Counted from the stretch's first letter, positions 10,690-22,700 are shown. The stretch is DNA of 64,000 bases from Owenia fusiformis (GCA_903813345.2 CAIIXF020000004.1:7335525-7399524); one strand, 5' to 3'. Numbers and translations: made by a program. The notes: generated by a model from the letters alone, not told the origin.

Positions 10690-13600
10690 CTACAAAATGG
10701 AAGATGCATAAATCTGAGTGGAAATGACAGGGTTATTACCAATCGTTAGATAAGAAACAAGATAGAAGTTTTTATTTGACATTAGAGTGTAACTCTAAGT
10801 AGAAAAACACAAACATAATTACTCAGAGGCGAAATTAATGTATCGGATACGCAAAATAGTCCCAGAAGGTAGTACCTACACTATAATATATTACTACTTA
10901 CTATTACATTGCGTCTGCCACACGGCGTCACACATACCCCAGAAAGCTGACATCAGAAACACAACTGGCGTGACGCCTTTATCAGGCACCCATATCAGCA
11001 GGAAAACCATGAGACCGATATGTAATATTCCACCTAAAATGTTAAGTCAAATATGTTACTAAAGAGAATGAGCAGAGGGCATGCTTTGTACATTTTTTGG
11101 CGACGTGTGGCATATCTAGAGGTTCTTGCATAAGTGTAAGTTCAAGATTAAATTAAAGGAACTTTATTCTTTCATTTATATTACGTCAAAATATATATTT
11201 CACAAAATGTATAACTGTTGTTTATAAACTGGCGAGGTCATAAATGATTTCATTTAAGACATACTACAAAAGCCCAAATTTTCGCTGACAAAAAATTCAC
11301 TATTTTCAATCTGAAATGTATCATAGGCATTGAATTTCAATATTTGAAGAAATATCCAAATGAATTCAATCCTAAATCAATTATCCACTATGCCTTTAAT
11401 TTCACAGTCTAGCTTCTTGGCGAAAATAGTGGAAATTAGGACACTTTCAAAATTTGGACTTTTACAGTATGACGTTTTTATATGAAATATATCTGTATCT
11501 TAATGTAAGAGACTTGGCTGAATTTGAAGTAATCATATGGAAAATTATTTTTCAATTGACTTACCCAATCCTATTATTACTTCACGAGGGATATGCTTGG
11601 CAACGAACCCGATAAGTATGGAGCTGGCGATGTTGGCTAAACCTAGCATGATCATGCAGTATCCGATGTATTCAATACCCAAACTGCATGTAATGTAACT
11701 CTGGAAGATTTACAAGAGATGTTTCATCTAGTTATCTAATAATCTTTATCTCAAAATGTGTCTGAATTACTCTGTAACTTTGTGAAATGGATAGCACAAC
11801 ATTAAACCCCTGAAATACATTATTTGTATGGCGTTCGGTCCATGCATCTTTAAACAGAAAAATGAATTCAGACTGCAGGTTAAATTTGAAATTGCTTCTG
11901 TTGCAGCTATGATTGTAACAGCTTTCAAAGGGCTGTGTTACTATATCAAAAGTCCCCTCCCTTTCCCGATGCCTAGGTCACATTTGCTCCGATTCATTGG
12001 CCGGCTCCCGACCGATTGTTGTATTTTGTTCAGAACTGATTTCAACTTGCTTCAAATTGAACAAACCTTTTTTGTAAAGCATGTACAAGTTCAAGGAGTT
12101 CAAATCTGACCTCAAATTTGAGAGTTGATATTCAATTTAGAACAAAATACTCAATCGGCCGGGCGCCGGCCTATGAATCGGAGCAAATGTGATTAATGCA
12201 TTAGCAAACTATACCACAAATCTATTTTATATATTTAAGCTCTTTGGTAGTGTTAAAGGTTGCGTCTTTGAACTGCCCACGGTGCTAGTCAATTGCATAA
12301 TACTTAATAAGTTTTTTCCCCTAGGTATCACGAAAAAGTACAATGAGCCCCTGCGTTGCAAATACATGGTCACACATTTTCAACAAAAACAGTTCATCCA
12401 AGCACTTACACCGCTGATTACGATGTGTCAAACTCGTCTGGTAACCCCGTATGTCAACCGCGTCGGCTAGTTGCTAGTGCACCACAGGAGTTCGATTGCA
12501 ATAAACCGTGATGTCTTTCAAAGGAATCATGTGAGCGTAAGTGCGCTATGATGAGCTATTTTTGTTTAAAAAACATGAGCATGTAATTTGCTTTTGCAGG
12601 GCTTATAGTTCTTTTTAGTGATACCTGGCGAGAAAACTCATTAAAATATTACGCAATACTAGCATCGCGAGCATACAAAGATGCAGTCACAATGTGTATT
12701 TTTTAGAATTGATATTTCTAATTAATTATTTCACCTTATTATAATCAGCATACAGGAACCCTTGCTCAAATCCATTGAATATAAGAAGGGGTATTATAAG
12801 CCTGAAAGTCTTGTGGGTACACATCTGCCGCACATTTGCGCAGACAAGCTGAAATAAAAGAACATTGTTTAAGTATGTTCGGGTATTATAAGCCTGAAAG
12901 TCTTGTGGGTACACATCTGCCGCACATTTGCGCAGACAAGCTGAAATAAAAGAACATTGTTTAAGTATGTTCGGGTATTATAAGCCTGAAAGTCTTGTGG
13001 GTACACATCTACCGCACATTTGCGCAGACAGGCTGAAAAAAACATTGTTTAAGTTAGATGTTCGGGTATAATAAGCCTGAAAGTCTTGTGGGTACACATC
13101 TGCCGCACATTTGCGCAGACAAGCTGAAAAAACATTGTTTAAGTTAGATGTTCGGGTATTATAAGCCTGAAAGTCTTGTGGGTACACATCTGCCGCACAT
13201 TTGCGCAGACAAGCTGAAATAAAAGAACTGGTTAAGTTAGATGTTCGGGTACTATAAGCCTGAAAGTCTTGTGGGTACACATCTGCCGCACATTTGCGCA
13301 GACAAGCTGAAAAACATTGTTTAAGTTAGATGTTCGGGTATAATAAGCCTGAAAGTCTTGTGGGTACACATCTGCCGCACATTTGCGCAGACAAGCTGAA
13401 ATAAAAGAACATTGTTTAAGTTAGTCGGGTATTATAAGCCTGAAAGTCTTGTGGGTACACATCTGCACATTTACACAGACAAGCTGAAATGAAAGAACTG
13501 GTTAAGTTAGTCTATAGTCTGGTGTGTTATCTGTCTACAAACATCTCTGCAAATAATATAAACTAACTGAAAATATGGAATAGTATCATTTATCCCCGGG

Positions 13601-16600
13601 GATAACCCGGCTAAGGTTAAATATTTTTGCTAAAAGCTAAAATAATAGAAAATAACGATGCCATTAGATTTGACACAATTGCCAAAATTATGACTGATGG
13701 ATAATTCGTATGAATAGATTTACAGGGTGGCCAAAAATTCAACATTTTTATTTTGCAAAACAAACTTTTAAACACGCAATCGATCATGGAAAAATATTCC
13801 AGGAAATACAAAATAGAATATGACATGTTCATTTGAAAACGTCAATAAAAGACGTAGTGTGTTCGACTAAGAAAATAAAAAAAGTTAGGGGTGTTTATGC
13901 TTCACATCCTCGTGATTTGATCCCATGTTGTGTGTCTGAACGTAGACAACGAATTGCTTTATGTTTTGGAAGACACGTGGCATTATCTCTGCGCTCAATG
14001 TACGCTTCATCGTATACCAATGGCGTGACTAGAATAAACTAAATCATTTATCAATAGATAGGGAAGAATACTTAAGAGAACCCTTTTTGAGTTATACAAG
14101 TTTATGTAAATATATATATATTTTTTAATCATAAATGCTCTTTATTTCTTAAAATCATTAATAAATTTACATATTAATCAAGGCGTTATCGCCCAGAAAG
14201 GGCATTTCTACTGCTATTTCTACTGTACGTGAGCATGTAATATTTCGACCCCTGGGATTACTGTACGTATCAGTGTAAAGTTGATGCTTTTAAAAAATCC
14301 TCCCAATTCAGATACAATTGCAAAATTCTTATCGCCGTTAAGCTAAGGGTATTTATTCCATGTATTTATAACTAGTTGGGCATAGTCTGATCAAATTAAT
14401 CTAATGTCTACGAAACCTCAATAAATGTGGGCGGCTTAATTGTAACAACAACCATTCATATTAACATCTGTTGATCCTGTTTAAAAACACTTTCAGGCAT
14501 AAATGACAAATAATTTCAAGTTTTAAATCAAATTGATTGCTATTATATGTCGTTCACAAATTTAGAGTAGAAAATGACGTCATGTGGAAAGTGTTTTTTG
14601 CAGATACAAGATTTCCATTACACTGAAATGGTTAGCAGGCGTGGAAGTAACGTCTAATAATAAATCCCAAGGGTTATTGCATCAAAGCAAATTCTACGAA
14701 TTGAAGTATATAGACGCCGTGCTGATGTGGGGGAGTAAGATATACTTACTATCATGGGACCAATAAAGTATAAGTGCCAAATTATGTTATTTCATTTATG
14801 TAGTGATGCGCAAAGAGATAATAGACTGAGGACATAATGCCAATCATCTTTTAAATATTCATTAGTACAGGGTAACCGGAAAAGGGAGACCGAAAATATT
14901 TTGAATAACTTCTTTGATAATTATGATCCTTTTTCAGTTTTGCGAATTATATTCATATATTCACATAGCTCAAATGTTGAAGACATGTCATCTTTCCTGC
15001 TTTAGTACCAAAACATCATATGGGTGCAGCAATAGTTCTGAAAAGGTCAAGAAAAGGTGTCAAGAAAAGTGGTAATATTCAAGTTGGGTAAAAAGTTAGG
15101 ACTCATGGGACACTTGCCAGAAAAATATAATGTTTGTAAAATCCATCCAGATCGAAGGAGATCTAGAGCTGCAGACAAGATCGATGTTGTCTCAATGTCG
15201 TCAAAAGGATCGTTTTTGGCAGCCCTTGGTTGTCATAGGGGATTCCCCACACCCATACCGAGAATGATAGCAGCTAATTGGAGCATGTAATGCAAATGAA
15301 ACTTTTAGGAACTCTCCATATTACTGTACTGGAGTGTGCAAAATTTAATATATGCCAGGAAATTTTGCCCATTTCAATGGTCTCCTTTTTTCCGCTCACC
15401 CTGTACATTTCGAAAAAATATATCTAATATAGAAGCCAACCTGAAAAATGACCACATGATATTAATATCGAAAACAGCTGGGGTATCCTAGTAAAAAGTT
15501 ATACTTTAAATACTAGTAAATAATTTAGAAAATACCTATATAATAGACATGTCACGGGTGTAGCCAGGTATTAGGTAGAAGTAACCACAAAATCAATGAT
15601 CTTTAATATTGTGTCCACTACTACTTTTCCCCCAGCCTATGAGGCAGAATGACATTTTCTAAATATAAAAATGTTATTTAATTCGGAAATGTTTTTCAAC
15701 TGAAACTGCTCAAAAATCTCATGATAGCGACTAGCGGCTACCGGATTAACTTGCTATTTTATTGGCAACTCATTTAATTATGAATAGTAGTACTGTGCCT
15801 GTCACTATTCCATACATATTGAAATGAGTTGGTCATGAAATAGTAGGCTAATCCGGCAGCCGCAAGCCGTTAGTTACACTCGCGAATACAAGTTTTATCT
15901 TTCCTCAAAGTCGCCTCATCAAATCAAAATTGCCTCACATTTATTTAAAGATACTGGCTACGCCCTTGGATGTTTCCTCTTACTTCAATTGGCTTTCTTT
16001 CTATTTCGATCTTCGCACCAATTTTGTCCAGGCACAATAAGGCGAGTAGGAAACCTAGTAATGCTAGTGCGAGGAATACTCCCATTAGTTTCATCACAGT
16101 GATAGAGGCTGGTGTCATGGCTGAAATCATATGAAATCAAAGTATTAATTTGGCCTATGGTCCTATGTAATCACAGTAATAATTTGGTTTATGGTCCTAT
16201 GAGCAGCTTAAACAGCAGCGTTAATATCTCCCAAAATCACAAAAGTAAATTGGCAAATGGTCCTTTCGAATCAAAATAGTAAATTGGCTTATGATCCTAT
16301 AGAATCACAGTAATTTGAGCTTTGGTATTATAGAAAAAAATCACGAGAGTGCCTTGCCGTCCTATAGAATCACAGTAATATTGGATTTTGGTCCAATAGA
16401 ATCACGGTTAATCTCAAGAAACACATTGAATCACAGAAAATTAACAATAAACGAGGTTGGAAATACCTTTATGAAGTAGTATGTAGTAATTTAGGATAGG
16501 ACCATAAAATACCAGAATTTTGACAAATCACAGTGATTTAGACAGGGGTTATGGCTAGATGATAAAAACACTAGCTGAGGCTGGAGTGATAGAGACTGGG

Positions 16601-18262
16601 GTGAAGGACAAATTTACCCTTCATCAAGGAAAACGTTGAAAACAGAATTAAAACCTCGAAAGTACATCGTGTCATGAAGAAATAAACAAAACGCTTATAT
16701 CGATTGCGCCATCGTTAATGTCTCCCAAAGCCTCTCTGTGTACAATGTAATTACTTGTAAAAGCAATATATTTTAGGCCCCTACATTGTGCATTGTGTAT
16801 TGTGACCTTATTTCAACTTGTTTTTGTAGTCGTTAACATGACTGTACTTTCATATTTCTATCTAGTAAAATGATTGACCATTTGTGACCATTTGGGGTGA
16901 CAATTTTAAAATTGGTTTTCTTTAACCATTAATCGATATACGTCTTTCCATCAAATATGAAAAATCGTCCTCTACCGTTTGAGTTATTTCCCGGACGGAC
17001 GATGGGCTTCACTATATCCCGTCAAACGTCGTTCGTTGGGATAGGTTTTGAGTTGATCGATTCAGTCGGTGGTCAACACGGACAGAAGAAAATGTAATTT
17101 TACCTGTATGTGTTATATTCCACACACTTGGTATCGATCCATCACACTTGTCGTAGACGCCACAAGACAGTAAAAAACCATTATCAGGAACAGAACTATT
17201 TCTTCCAGGACTACTTGTCTTTTCATGGAGACCCCCTAGCATCACTGAAGAAATTAGATTTCCCCAAATATGGGTGGTTTGAAAACATGCAAGGAAGACG
17301 CCATTAAAACGGTATATTTTGTGCATTGGTACATCTTTCGAAACTTTTGCATAGCCAATTGCAAGTTTCTGGATGTATATAACCTGCGAGTTCCAGGCAA
17401 GGGACTGACCCAGTCCAACTCCAATGGAGGTCGGTATAAGAGTGTAATAATGCGGGTAAATGTTTGCAGTAATCCATAATAAGTAAAATATAAGTCCTAA
17501 TACTATTGCCCATTTTGCAGTTATTCGGTTTATGACGATTGGCGCATATAAACACGTAAGAACCATAGTGAGATGGACAAACGTCATGGAAACTACTCCT
17601 AGTCGTCCTTGAGGGTTCAAACTTGACTGAAGATTCTGAATGGATCTAAATGCTGTAAAGACACACAAAAAGCTGACGCACAATATGATCAAATTCTTTC
17701 TATACTTAATTGTATTCAAGAAAGGAACACTTGTTGTCGTGTCATCTGATATAATAGTTTCATCTTCGATCGTCTCAACAGATTGTTGTGCAACAGGACC
17801 ACTTCTCCTTGTTCCATGAGGGCTCGTTCCTTGGTGTCCATCAACACGGGGATATGGAGGCACAACTATGGATTCAACAATTTTACCATCTGGTGTAACA
17901 CTCCGTACTGGAGTTTCAAATTTTACAGGAGGTTCATCATCGAATGCATCATCGATTGAGTTAAGATCAATCGTTGATTTATTATCACTCTCTTCATGTT
18001 CTTTAATGGTGTCCATTTCCAATTCATCAGACTTTCTTGTTGCGCGTCTGTAACTATCCTTTCTCTTTTTCCTCACCATACCCTCAATGAAATCAAACGA
18101 TTTATCTATGGCGTCATTGTTTTCATGTTTTGCAGCATGTCTATAACTATCGTTTCGCCTGCCTTTGTTTTCCTGCGTTGCGAACAGATAACTTGGTCGC
18201 CTAGGTCTGTATAGGCTAAAATCGAAGCTCACGCCGCTGAGATCCCAAGGTGACAACGACAT
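10454..18262 (-). CDS. UNC93-like multi-pass membrane protein, six exons
   Basis: Coding exons on the minus strand: 18262-17104, 16120-15984, 12848-12735, 11700-11565, 11033-10902 and 10689-10454. They sum to 1914 bases, i.e. 637 residues plus stop, with consistent phase and GT/AG at every junction. The start has an in-frame TGA seven codons upstream and A at -3. Residues 1 to about 185 are a hydrophilic, charged N-terminal extension. The major-facilitator core begins at YRKNLIILCVSFLC (187) and carries about ten to twelve hydrophobic segments. Family signatures are QSSLN, GQSLAWNSQ, FQTTHIWGNLISS, GFLYADYNKSYITC (across an exon join), LGIEYIGYCMI, FWGMCDAVWQTQ and AFSNFRMLQGLG. N-x-S/T sites lie in the loop before residue 386. 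UNC93 proteins are major-facilitator relatives: nematode UNC-93 acts with a two-pore K+ channel and UNC93B1 traffics Toll-like receptors. Sequence resembles the UNC93A group; transport function is unproven. Confidence 0.93.
10902..11033 (-). CDS. UNC93-like exon 5 (residues 516-559)
   Basis: Acceptor ATTTTAG|GTGGAA. I chose donor AATA|GTAAGT over GTAATAG six bases earlier because it is the perfect consensus and gives CNSLVHVACPDDHEVAFSNFR, matching the usual length between the WQTQ and NYR/NFR motifs of the family. Confidence 0.88.
11565..11700 (-). CDS. UNC93-like exon 4 (residues 471-515)
   Basis: Acceptor ATCTTCCAG|AGTTAC, donor G|GTAAGT. Encodes SYITCSLGIEYIGYC and the following membrane helix, a highly characteristic UNC93 segment. 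Phase 0 to 1. Confidence 0.92.
11978..12192. mobile_element. ~215-bp MITE with ~53-bp terminal inverted repeats, carrying the satellite core
   Basis: The left arm starts TCACATTTGCTCCGATTCAT and the right arm ends with its complement at 12192; inverted similarity extends to GAACAAAAT. Between the arms, about 12041-12120 matches the core of the 447-bp satellite unit at 503-570. It lies in the intron between exons 3 and 4 of the UNC93-like gene. Two ORFs of 93 codons overlapping it are chance. Confidence 0.85.
12735..12848 (-). CDS. UNC93-like exon 3 (residues 433-470)
   Basis: Exactly 38 codons in phase 0, from LVCANVRQMCTHKTFRL to GFEQGFLYADYNK. Acceptor TTTATTTCAG, donor AAG|GTGAAA. The first 19-20 codons and the acceptor are the unit of the minisatellite that occupies the intron just upstream; only this copy continues into the rest of the exon and a donor site. 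Confidence 0.92.
12786..13510 (-). repeat. ~90-bp minisatellite duplicating a splice acceptor and half-exon, eight copies
   Basis: On the gene strand each unit holds a branch-point-like CTAAC or TACTTAAAC, a pyrimidine run, an AG acceptor, then the first 19-20 codons of exon 3 (LVCANVRQMCTHKTFRLIIP) and a break at CCCGAACAT. Copies start near 12791, 12886, 12977, 13067, 13157, 13250, 13338 and 13429. All keep the AG. Only the lowest-coordinate copy continues into FNGFEQGFLYADYNK and a donor. Reading through any other copy reaches TAA shortly after the break. Confidence 0.93.
13511..14867. other. intron 2 sequence without recognisable features
   Basis: Part of the 3.1-kb intron between exons 2 and 3 of the UNC93-like gene. 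A perfect 16-base palindrome TTATCCCCGGGGATAA lies at 13590-13605. An isolated mariner-like end TACAGGGTGGCCAAAAA occurs near 13720 without a partner. Short ORFs here have no support. Confidence 0.5.
14868..15403. mobile_element. 536-bp Tc1/mariner-type MITE
   Basis: The left end is CAGGGTAACCGGAAAAGGGA and the right end is its imperfect complement (TTCCGCTCACCCTG). TA directly flanks both sides (14866-14867 and 15404-15405), the typical Tc1/mariner target duplication. No transposase. Inserted in the same intron as the minisatellite. Confidence 0.8.
15734..15863. mobile_element. 130-bp foldback MITE
   Basis: Arms of about 40 bases (GCGGCTACCGGATTAA at the left, TAATCCGGCAGCCGC at the right) are inverted copies with few mismatches around a ~45-base loop. 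It lies 120 bases beyond the donor of exon 2. Confidence 0.7.
15984..16120 (-). CDS. UNC93-like exon 2 (residues 387-432)
   Basis: Acceptor ATTTCAG|CCATGACA restores the split codon to Ala. One long hydrophobic segment (GVFLALALLGFLLALLCL) and a charged tail follow. Donor GAA|GTAAGA. The open frame runs on past the donor to a stop, so a retained intron would truncate the protein. Confidence 0.9.
16135..16410. repeat. degenerate ~33-bp minisatellite next to exon 2
   Basis: The motif TGGCTTATGGTCCTATAGAA with TCACAGTAAT recurs about seven times with many changes. It starts only about 15 bases upstream of the exon 2 acceptor in transcript terms. Confidence 0.65.
16411..17103. other. intron 1, no features seen
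   Basis: The rest of the intron between exons 1 and 2 of the UNC93-like gene. Nothing recognisable on either strand. Confidence 0.5.
17104..18262 (-). CDS. UNC93-like exon 1 (residues 1-386)
   Basis: Encodes the N-terminal extension and the first half of the transporter core. It ends CATACAG|GTAAAA, splitting a codon after its first base. Low-complexity acidic and basic patches (RKKRKDSYRRATRK, EEHES-type stretches) fill residues 30-180. I see no signal peptide. Confidence 0.93.
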
Positions 18263-18800
18263 ATTGTCACTTTGCGTAAGTCACCTATTTCAATTACTGA
18301 TATTCCATAGTGTTACTTAGGATAGATTTTCTGTTAAACTGTCATATCCTCCTTGTAGAGCGCATTGGATTTGTACTCAGTTGCAGTGCAGTAATTTGCG
18401 ATCGTCGATACTAAAACAGTAAAAAGTATGTTTTGTTTAAATGAATCTATCTCTTTGTGTCATACTATTATCTCAATTTCAACACTCTCACACATTTACA
18501 TGTCTTGATGATCCATGGGTTCTATTGCAAATTCAATTATGTATTAGCATTTACACGAGGGTTCTAGGAACTGTTTTCAGCATTACACATGCAAATGAAT
18601 CACATACGACAACGTCTGACTGTATATTGTATCGAATTGAGCCTAATAACGTTATACAAGGCCCCATACTTCGATATTAAATGGCGTCATAAAAGCCTTC
18701 TCAGTTCCTACACTTAGTTCGCCTGATGAGTACCGTGTAGTATTAGTACGAATCTCCTTGCAGCATTGTGATTATCTGCAAGTAGAAAACAAGAATTTGA
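18263..18800. other. upstream region of the UNC93-like gene
   Basis: Probable 5' UTR and promoter region of the gene read leftwards from 18262. I cannot identify a TATA box or a non-coding first exon with confidence. Confidence 0.35.
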
Positions 18801-19232
18801 GGCTATAAGAAGTAGATTCTTTGTTTTGCGTCCTGGTAAAATCCAAATCGTGCAAGGGTACAATGAAAACAAACACAAACTCAAGAAAAAACACAAACTT
18901 GTTTGCTGAGAAATGTATACATTTTAAGGGCATAAAAGGGGATGACATACCAATTTCTATGTATCTATACATTCTATACAATATATTTAAACATATAGCT
19001 ATTATCCAAGGGTAAAGATAAGAAAATACACAATGTATGCCAAAGTAGTCAATAACACTGTCCATTTTGACGCACATCAAATTATCCGCCATTTTGTCTG
19101 ATTCTGATTGAACGAAATGCGATGGTACTGTCAGACGTTTGTGATTGCTATTTGGATGTGTTTGTTTTTTCTGATTTACTCAAAATCGTGCAAGCAAGGG
19201 GACGCAAAACAAAGAATCTACTTCTTATGGCC
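18801..19232. mobile_element. 432-bp inverted-repeat element
   Basis: GGCTATAAGAAGTAGATTCT at 18801 and its near-perfect complement ending at 19232 share about 33 bases. The interior has no recognisable protein. Target duplication not clear. Confidence 0.75.
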
Positions 19233-19562
19233 AAATGAGAGTACGCCTAATTCATTTAATTTCATTTAATGTGTCCATCCACTTTGCTGTACGTTTGTCA
19301 TCTAAATGAAACTGCAATTGCATTCGTTTTGGATAATTACATGCAATTTTGAACCATTTTTGTTATTTTTTTTATTTCTTCATCAGGGATAATTAAATGA
19401 ATCTAAAGATGTTAGGTAAATAAGATTAATAGACGCGCAGTTTTATATTGAACATATCCCGCGGCCATCATTTCAAGGAATTTATTTGTTCATAATGTTT
19501 TTTTTACTAAAACTGATATGTATCAGAGAAATAACATGGTATAAACCTAAACTGTGATCATT

Positions 19563-19710
19563 GGCGGATCCAGGGGGCATGCCCCCCTCCTTGTCTTTTT
19601 TCGAAAATGGGCCTGAAAATAGGGGCCTAATTTGGGTTTCAGGGGCCCAACATTTTTTATTTACTGACTCAAAATTTGGGTCCACCCCTGTGTTAGCTCC
19701 TGGATCCGCC
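19563..19710. mobile_element. 148-bp MITE with GGCGGATCCAGG ends
   Basis: GGCGGATCCAGG at the left and CCTGGATCCGCC at the right are perfect 12-base inverted termini. ATT flanks both sides (19560-19562, 19711-19713), suggesting a 3-base target duplication. Short ORFs on both strands across it are products of the palindromic structure. Confidence 0.82.
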
Positions 19711-19713
19711 ATT

Positions 19714-22700
19714 GGTGATGTATTGGTAAAATTTGGAACTAAATTGCAGTATTATACCCACTGTTTAATTAGAGAACGTTTGCACTAATGTACCCGTCCA
19801 TACAATGATTGCACTAACATACTATAGATCAAACATTGCACTAATATACTCGCTTTCATACGCTTGAAAGGGTATCATCAGTGTATCAAACACTCGCGTA
19901 AATAATGTTCCCAAAGAAATTACATAAATTGCAACATGACTTGATGACTTGTCCTCCGCCGTTGAATATTAGCCTTGCGTGCATATTAGAAACCTTTAAC
20001 TACGGAAGTGTATTTCTACCAAACATGTCAGTCTGATCACTTGGATTCAATCTATAGGAGAGATCTTTCACAAATGAACCGTCTGCTTATAATACAATTC
20101 AGTCCATACTGATAATTATACCATGGTCAGAGCAATATCGTCAAGTACATATATAATATAAAAGCAAGTGATAAATCACATATATGGGACAAGGGTGATA
20201 TCGGGATTAGAGGGATGATATCAGTGATGACCCTGATATATATATCATCCCGGGTGTATTAAAACATTACATTTTTCAAAAATTTTAATTTTTCAAAATT
20301 TTTAATTTCTCCAAAATTTTTAATTTCTCCAAAATTTTTCATTTTTTCAAAAGAAAACATTTTTTGTAAAAGGATCTGTATCTCTATGGTGAACTGAATT
20401 GAACACATGTTTCTGTTTCTTTTGAATGGTGAAACTTTAATTTGAAAAAATAAATACTTTTCTATATATAGTTTTATTTAAAAAACACATCAGAAAGTTC
20501 TTTTGTTCTTGGTATCATATGTTCGGAATGAAATGGAACATCTCTCCGACCTTCATTGGAACCAACTGATCATATACACAACGTTTTTAGGTCTCTCAAT
20601 ATTGTAATTATACAAAGGAAAGTTTGATTCATTCAAAATTAGTATCTTGTTAAAGAAACAAAAGGTAAACGTTCCCCTTTGATAAACATACTTTGGTATT
20701 ACTGTATGCACTTGTCCCATCATCAGCAATGTGCCTGGTTTTCTTGTTATTACATTGTTAATTCTCTACCTGGTGACCCTATCAAAGTGGTGTGGGACAA
20801 GTGTGTGCTTCTCAAGCTAAATACTTCTATTAGTAGTGTCTATTTTGTTTTCCAGTATTTATTTTGGATTTTTTTATCATATATGTAGTTTTCGCATTAA
20901 ATTGTTGTCAACCAGTGGCCATTTACATAAAGGATCGTTTTTACAAAATGTTTTCAATAATGGGATTTTCAGAGAAAAACAATGTTAAATGCAGTTCAAC
21001 ATATCTATACTAGTCCTTTTTTGCAGTTTTTATAAATTTCTCATAAGATGGCAAATTGAATAATGGGTAGAACATTGTATTCGAAATCTAAAGTTTTTGA
21101 ACTTTCTGAGGTGGGGAAAATTCAATAAATTTATGGAAAATAATGGAGTATGGTCATTTGCTGATTCACGTCTTAAAATAAACCTACTGTGAAATTGGAG
21201 TGGGAAATCACAAAGGGCAATATCTGAACCAAGACCACAAATCTTTCATTACTACGAATAAATTTCATAATCCCCAACGTCAACCTAATTCACTTTGTTA
21301 TTTTACTTTCAACGAGCTACATTACATACTAAGATCATTTCATATGTTATTCTCAACATGGCCTTTCCTGTTATTCTGTAATGAACGAGACAGCTTGAGG
21401 CTATTAAATAAATCCCTAGACGTTACATCTGATATATACTTGATCAAATTATCTGTCATTATGGGTCGATATAAAGGCAGAGGTGAAGTTCTATGTCCGA
21501 TAAACAACCTGCGCCAAGCTATCAAATTGTCAATATATTGTAGCCTTGAACCTCACTAAAAAGCCTAAAGGACTCCGTCAGTTGGGACCGAGGCCTCGGG
21601 TGTATAAACGTAGACAGCCATGACCAATTAACTGGAAGCATGGGAAAGCCCATGCTTGAAGTAAGCAAGTACCGCTTTCCAGAAGACTGTACCAAAATGA
21701 AACGGAATGACATTTTTCTCTATCGAAAAAAAGCTGAACATTTTATATAATTAAGAGAATTGGCAGTTAGCAGTTAAAAATCCATGGAGAGTAGAGTTGG
21801 AAATTTAGATGGTATGCTCTAAATGACATCCATCGTTACGATCGATGCAGATGGTATTTTCGTCCACACTGATCTCTTAATTGCTAGACGGGTCAAAACG
21901 CCCCCATTCGATTTATATATCATCTCAGTTTATTTTGGGTAAGATTCTTCATGTTTCGTTCACAAAAGAGTATGACATTTGGTTTTATTGAGTTTTATCA
22001 CTGGATCACACGGCATTCGTGTCATCTTGAGTATCTTAAAAAGGGTCAAGTACTATTTACAATATAATGGCGATTTATATGCAGATTTTGGTGGATGAAA
22101 TATTAAATGGATGCAAATGCAACTCAACTATGTTTACACAAGAAAATGTAATAAGCAACGCAAGAAAGATTAGGATTTGTTTTGAATTTTACAAAAATTG
22201 ATGTATAACTTCCTTCAAAATTGATCTAGAAGCTTCAAATAAAAAACATTTCAAAGCTCTTTTCCTCCTCTATCTAATAGTTATATTTTTAAAACCATTA
22301 GATATTTAGTCATGGGGGGTGCGCTATGCTATTATGAATAGTAAAGAATTGAAAAATGTAGGGAGCTCATACGTCCTGAACTCACGACCTCATGGTAAGG
22401 TTGAGGCGACAGCGCCTAGCTTAGCGTATTCAGTGCTCTAGATCGCTCCTAGAACAATTTGACGAATAATCGTAAATCTCTATTTTATCTCTAGATTTTA
22501 GCTTAATCCAATATTCTAGTCGTACCTACTGTATTCGGGAAAAGAACAAGCATATACACATGTATCTACATTAATGAGATTAATTGTACAAAGGGAATCC
22601 TCAAATTTATAACAGCCATATACGAGCGAATGCATTGAATATCAGCTGTGAATATACTAGAGTTACATGTACGTATGACTATTATCCCACTCTGGGTACT

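Noticed and set aside
12978-13280. 100-codon repetitive ORF
   Set aside because: It reads the minisatellite in a frame other than that of the UNC93 exon and has no start context or splicing logic.
12786-13510. CRISPR-like regular repeats
   Set aside because: Repeats are contiguous ~90-bp units without variable spacers, sit in an intron of a eukaryotic gene and copy its exon.
13590-13605. Palindrome TTATCCCCGGGGATAA as a regulatory site
   Set aside because: Single occurrence in an intron with no supporting context.
13719-13740. Second mariner-type MITE in intron 2
   Set aside because: Only one end (TACAGGGTGGCCAAAAA) is visible; no inverted partner within a few kilobases.
22370-22450. tRNA gene on the minus strand
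   Set aside because: A B-box-like string is present but no acceptor pairing or anticodon arm could be drawn.
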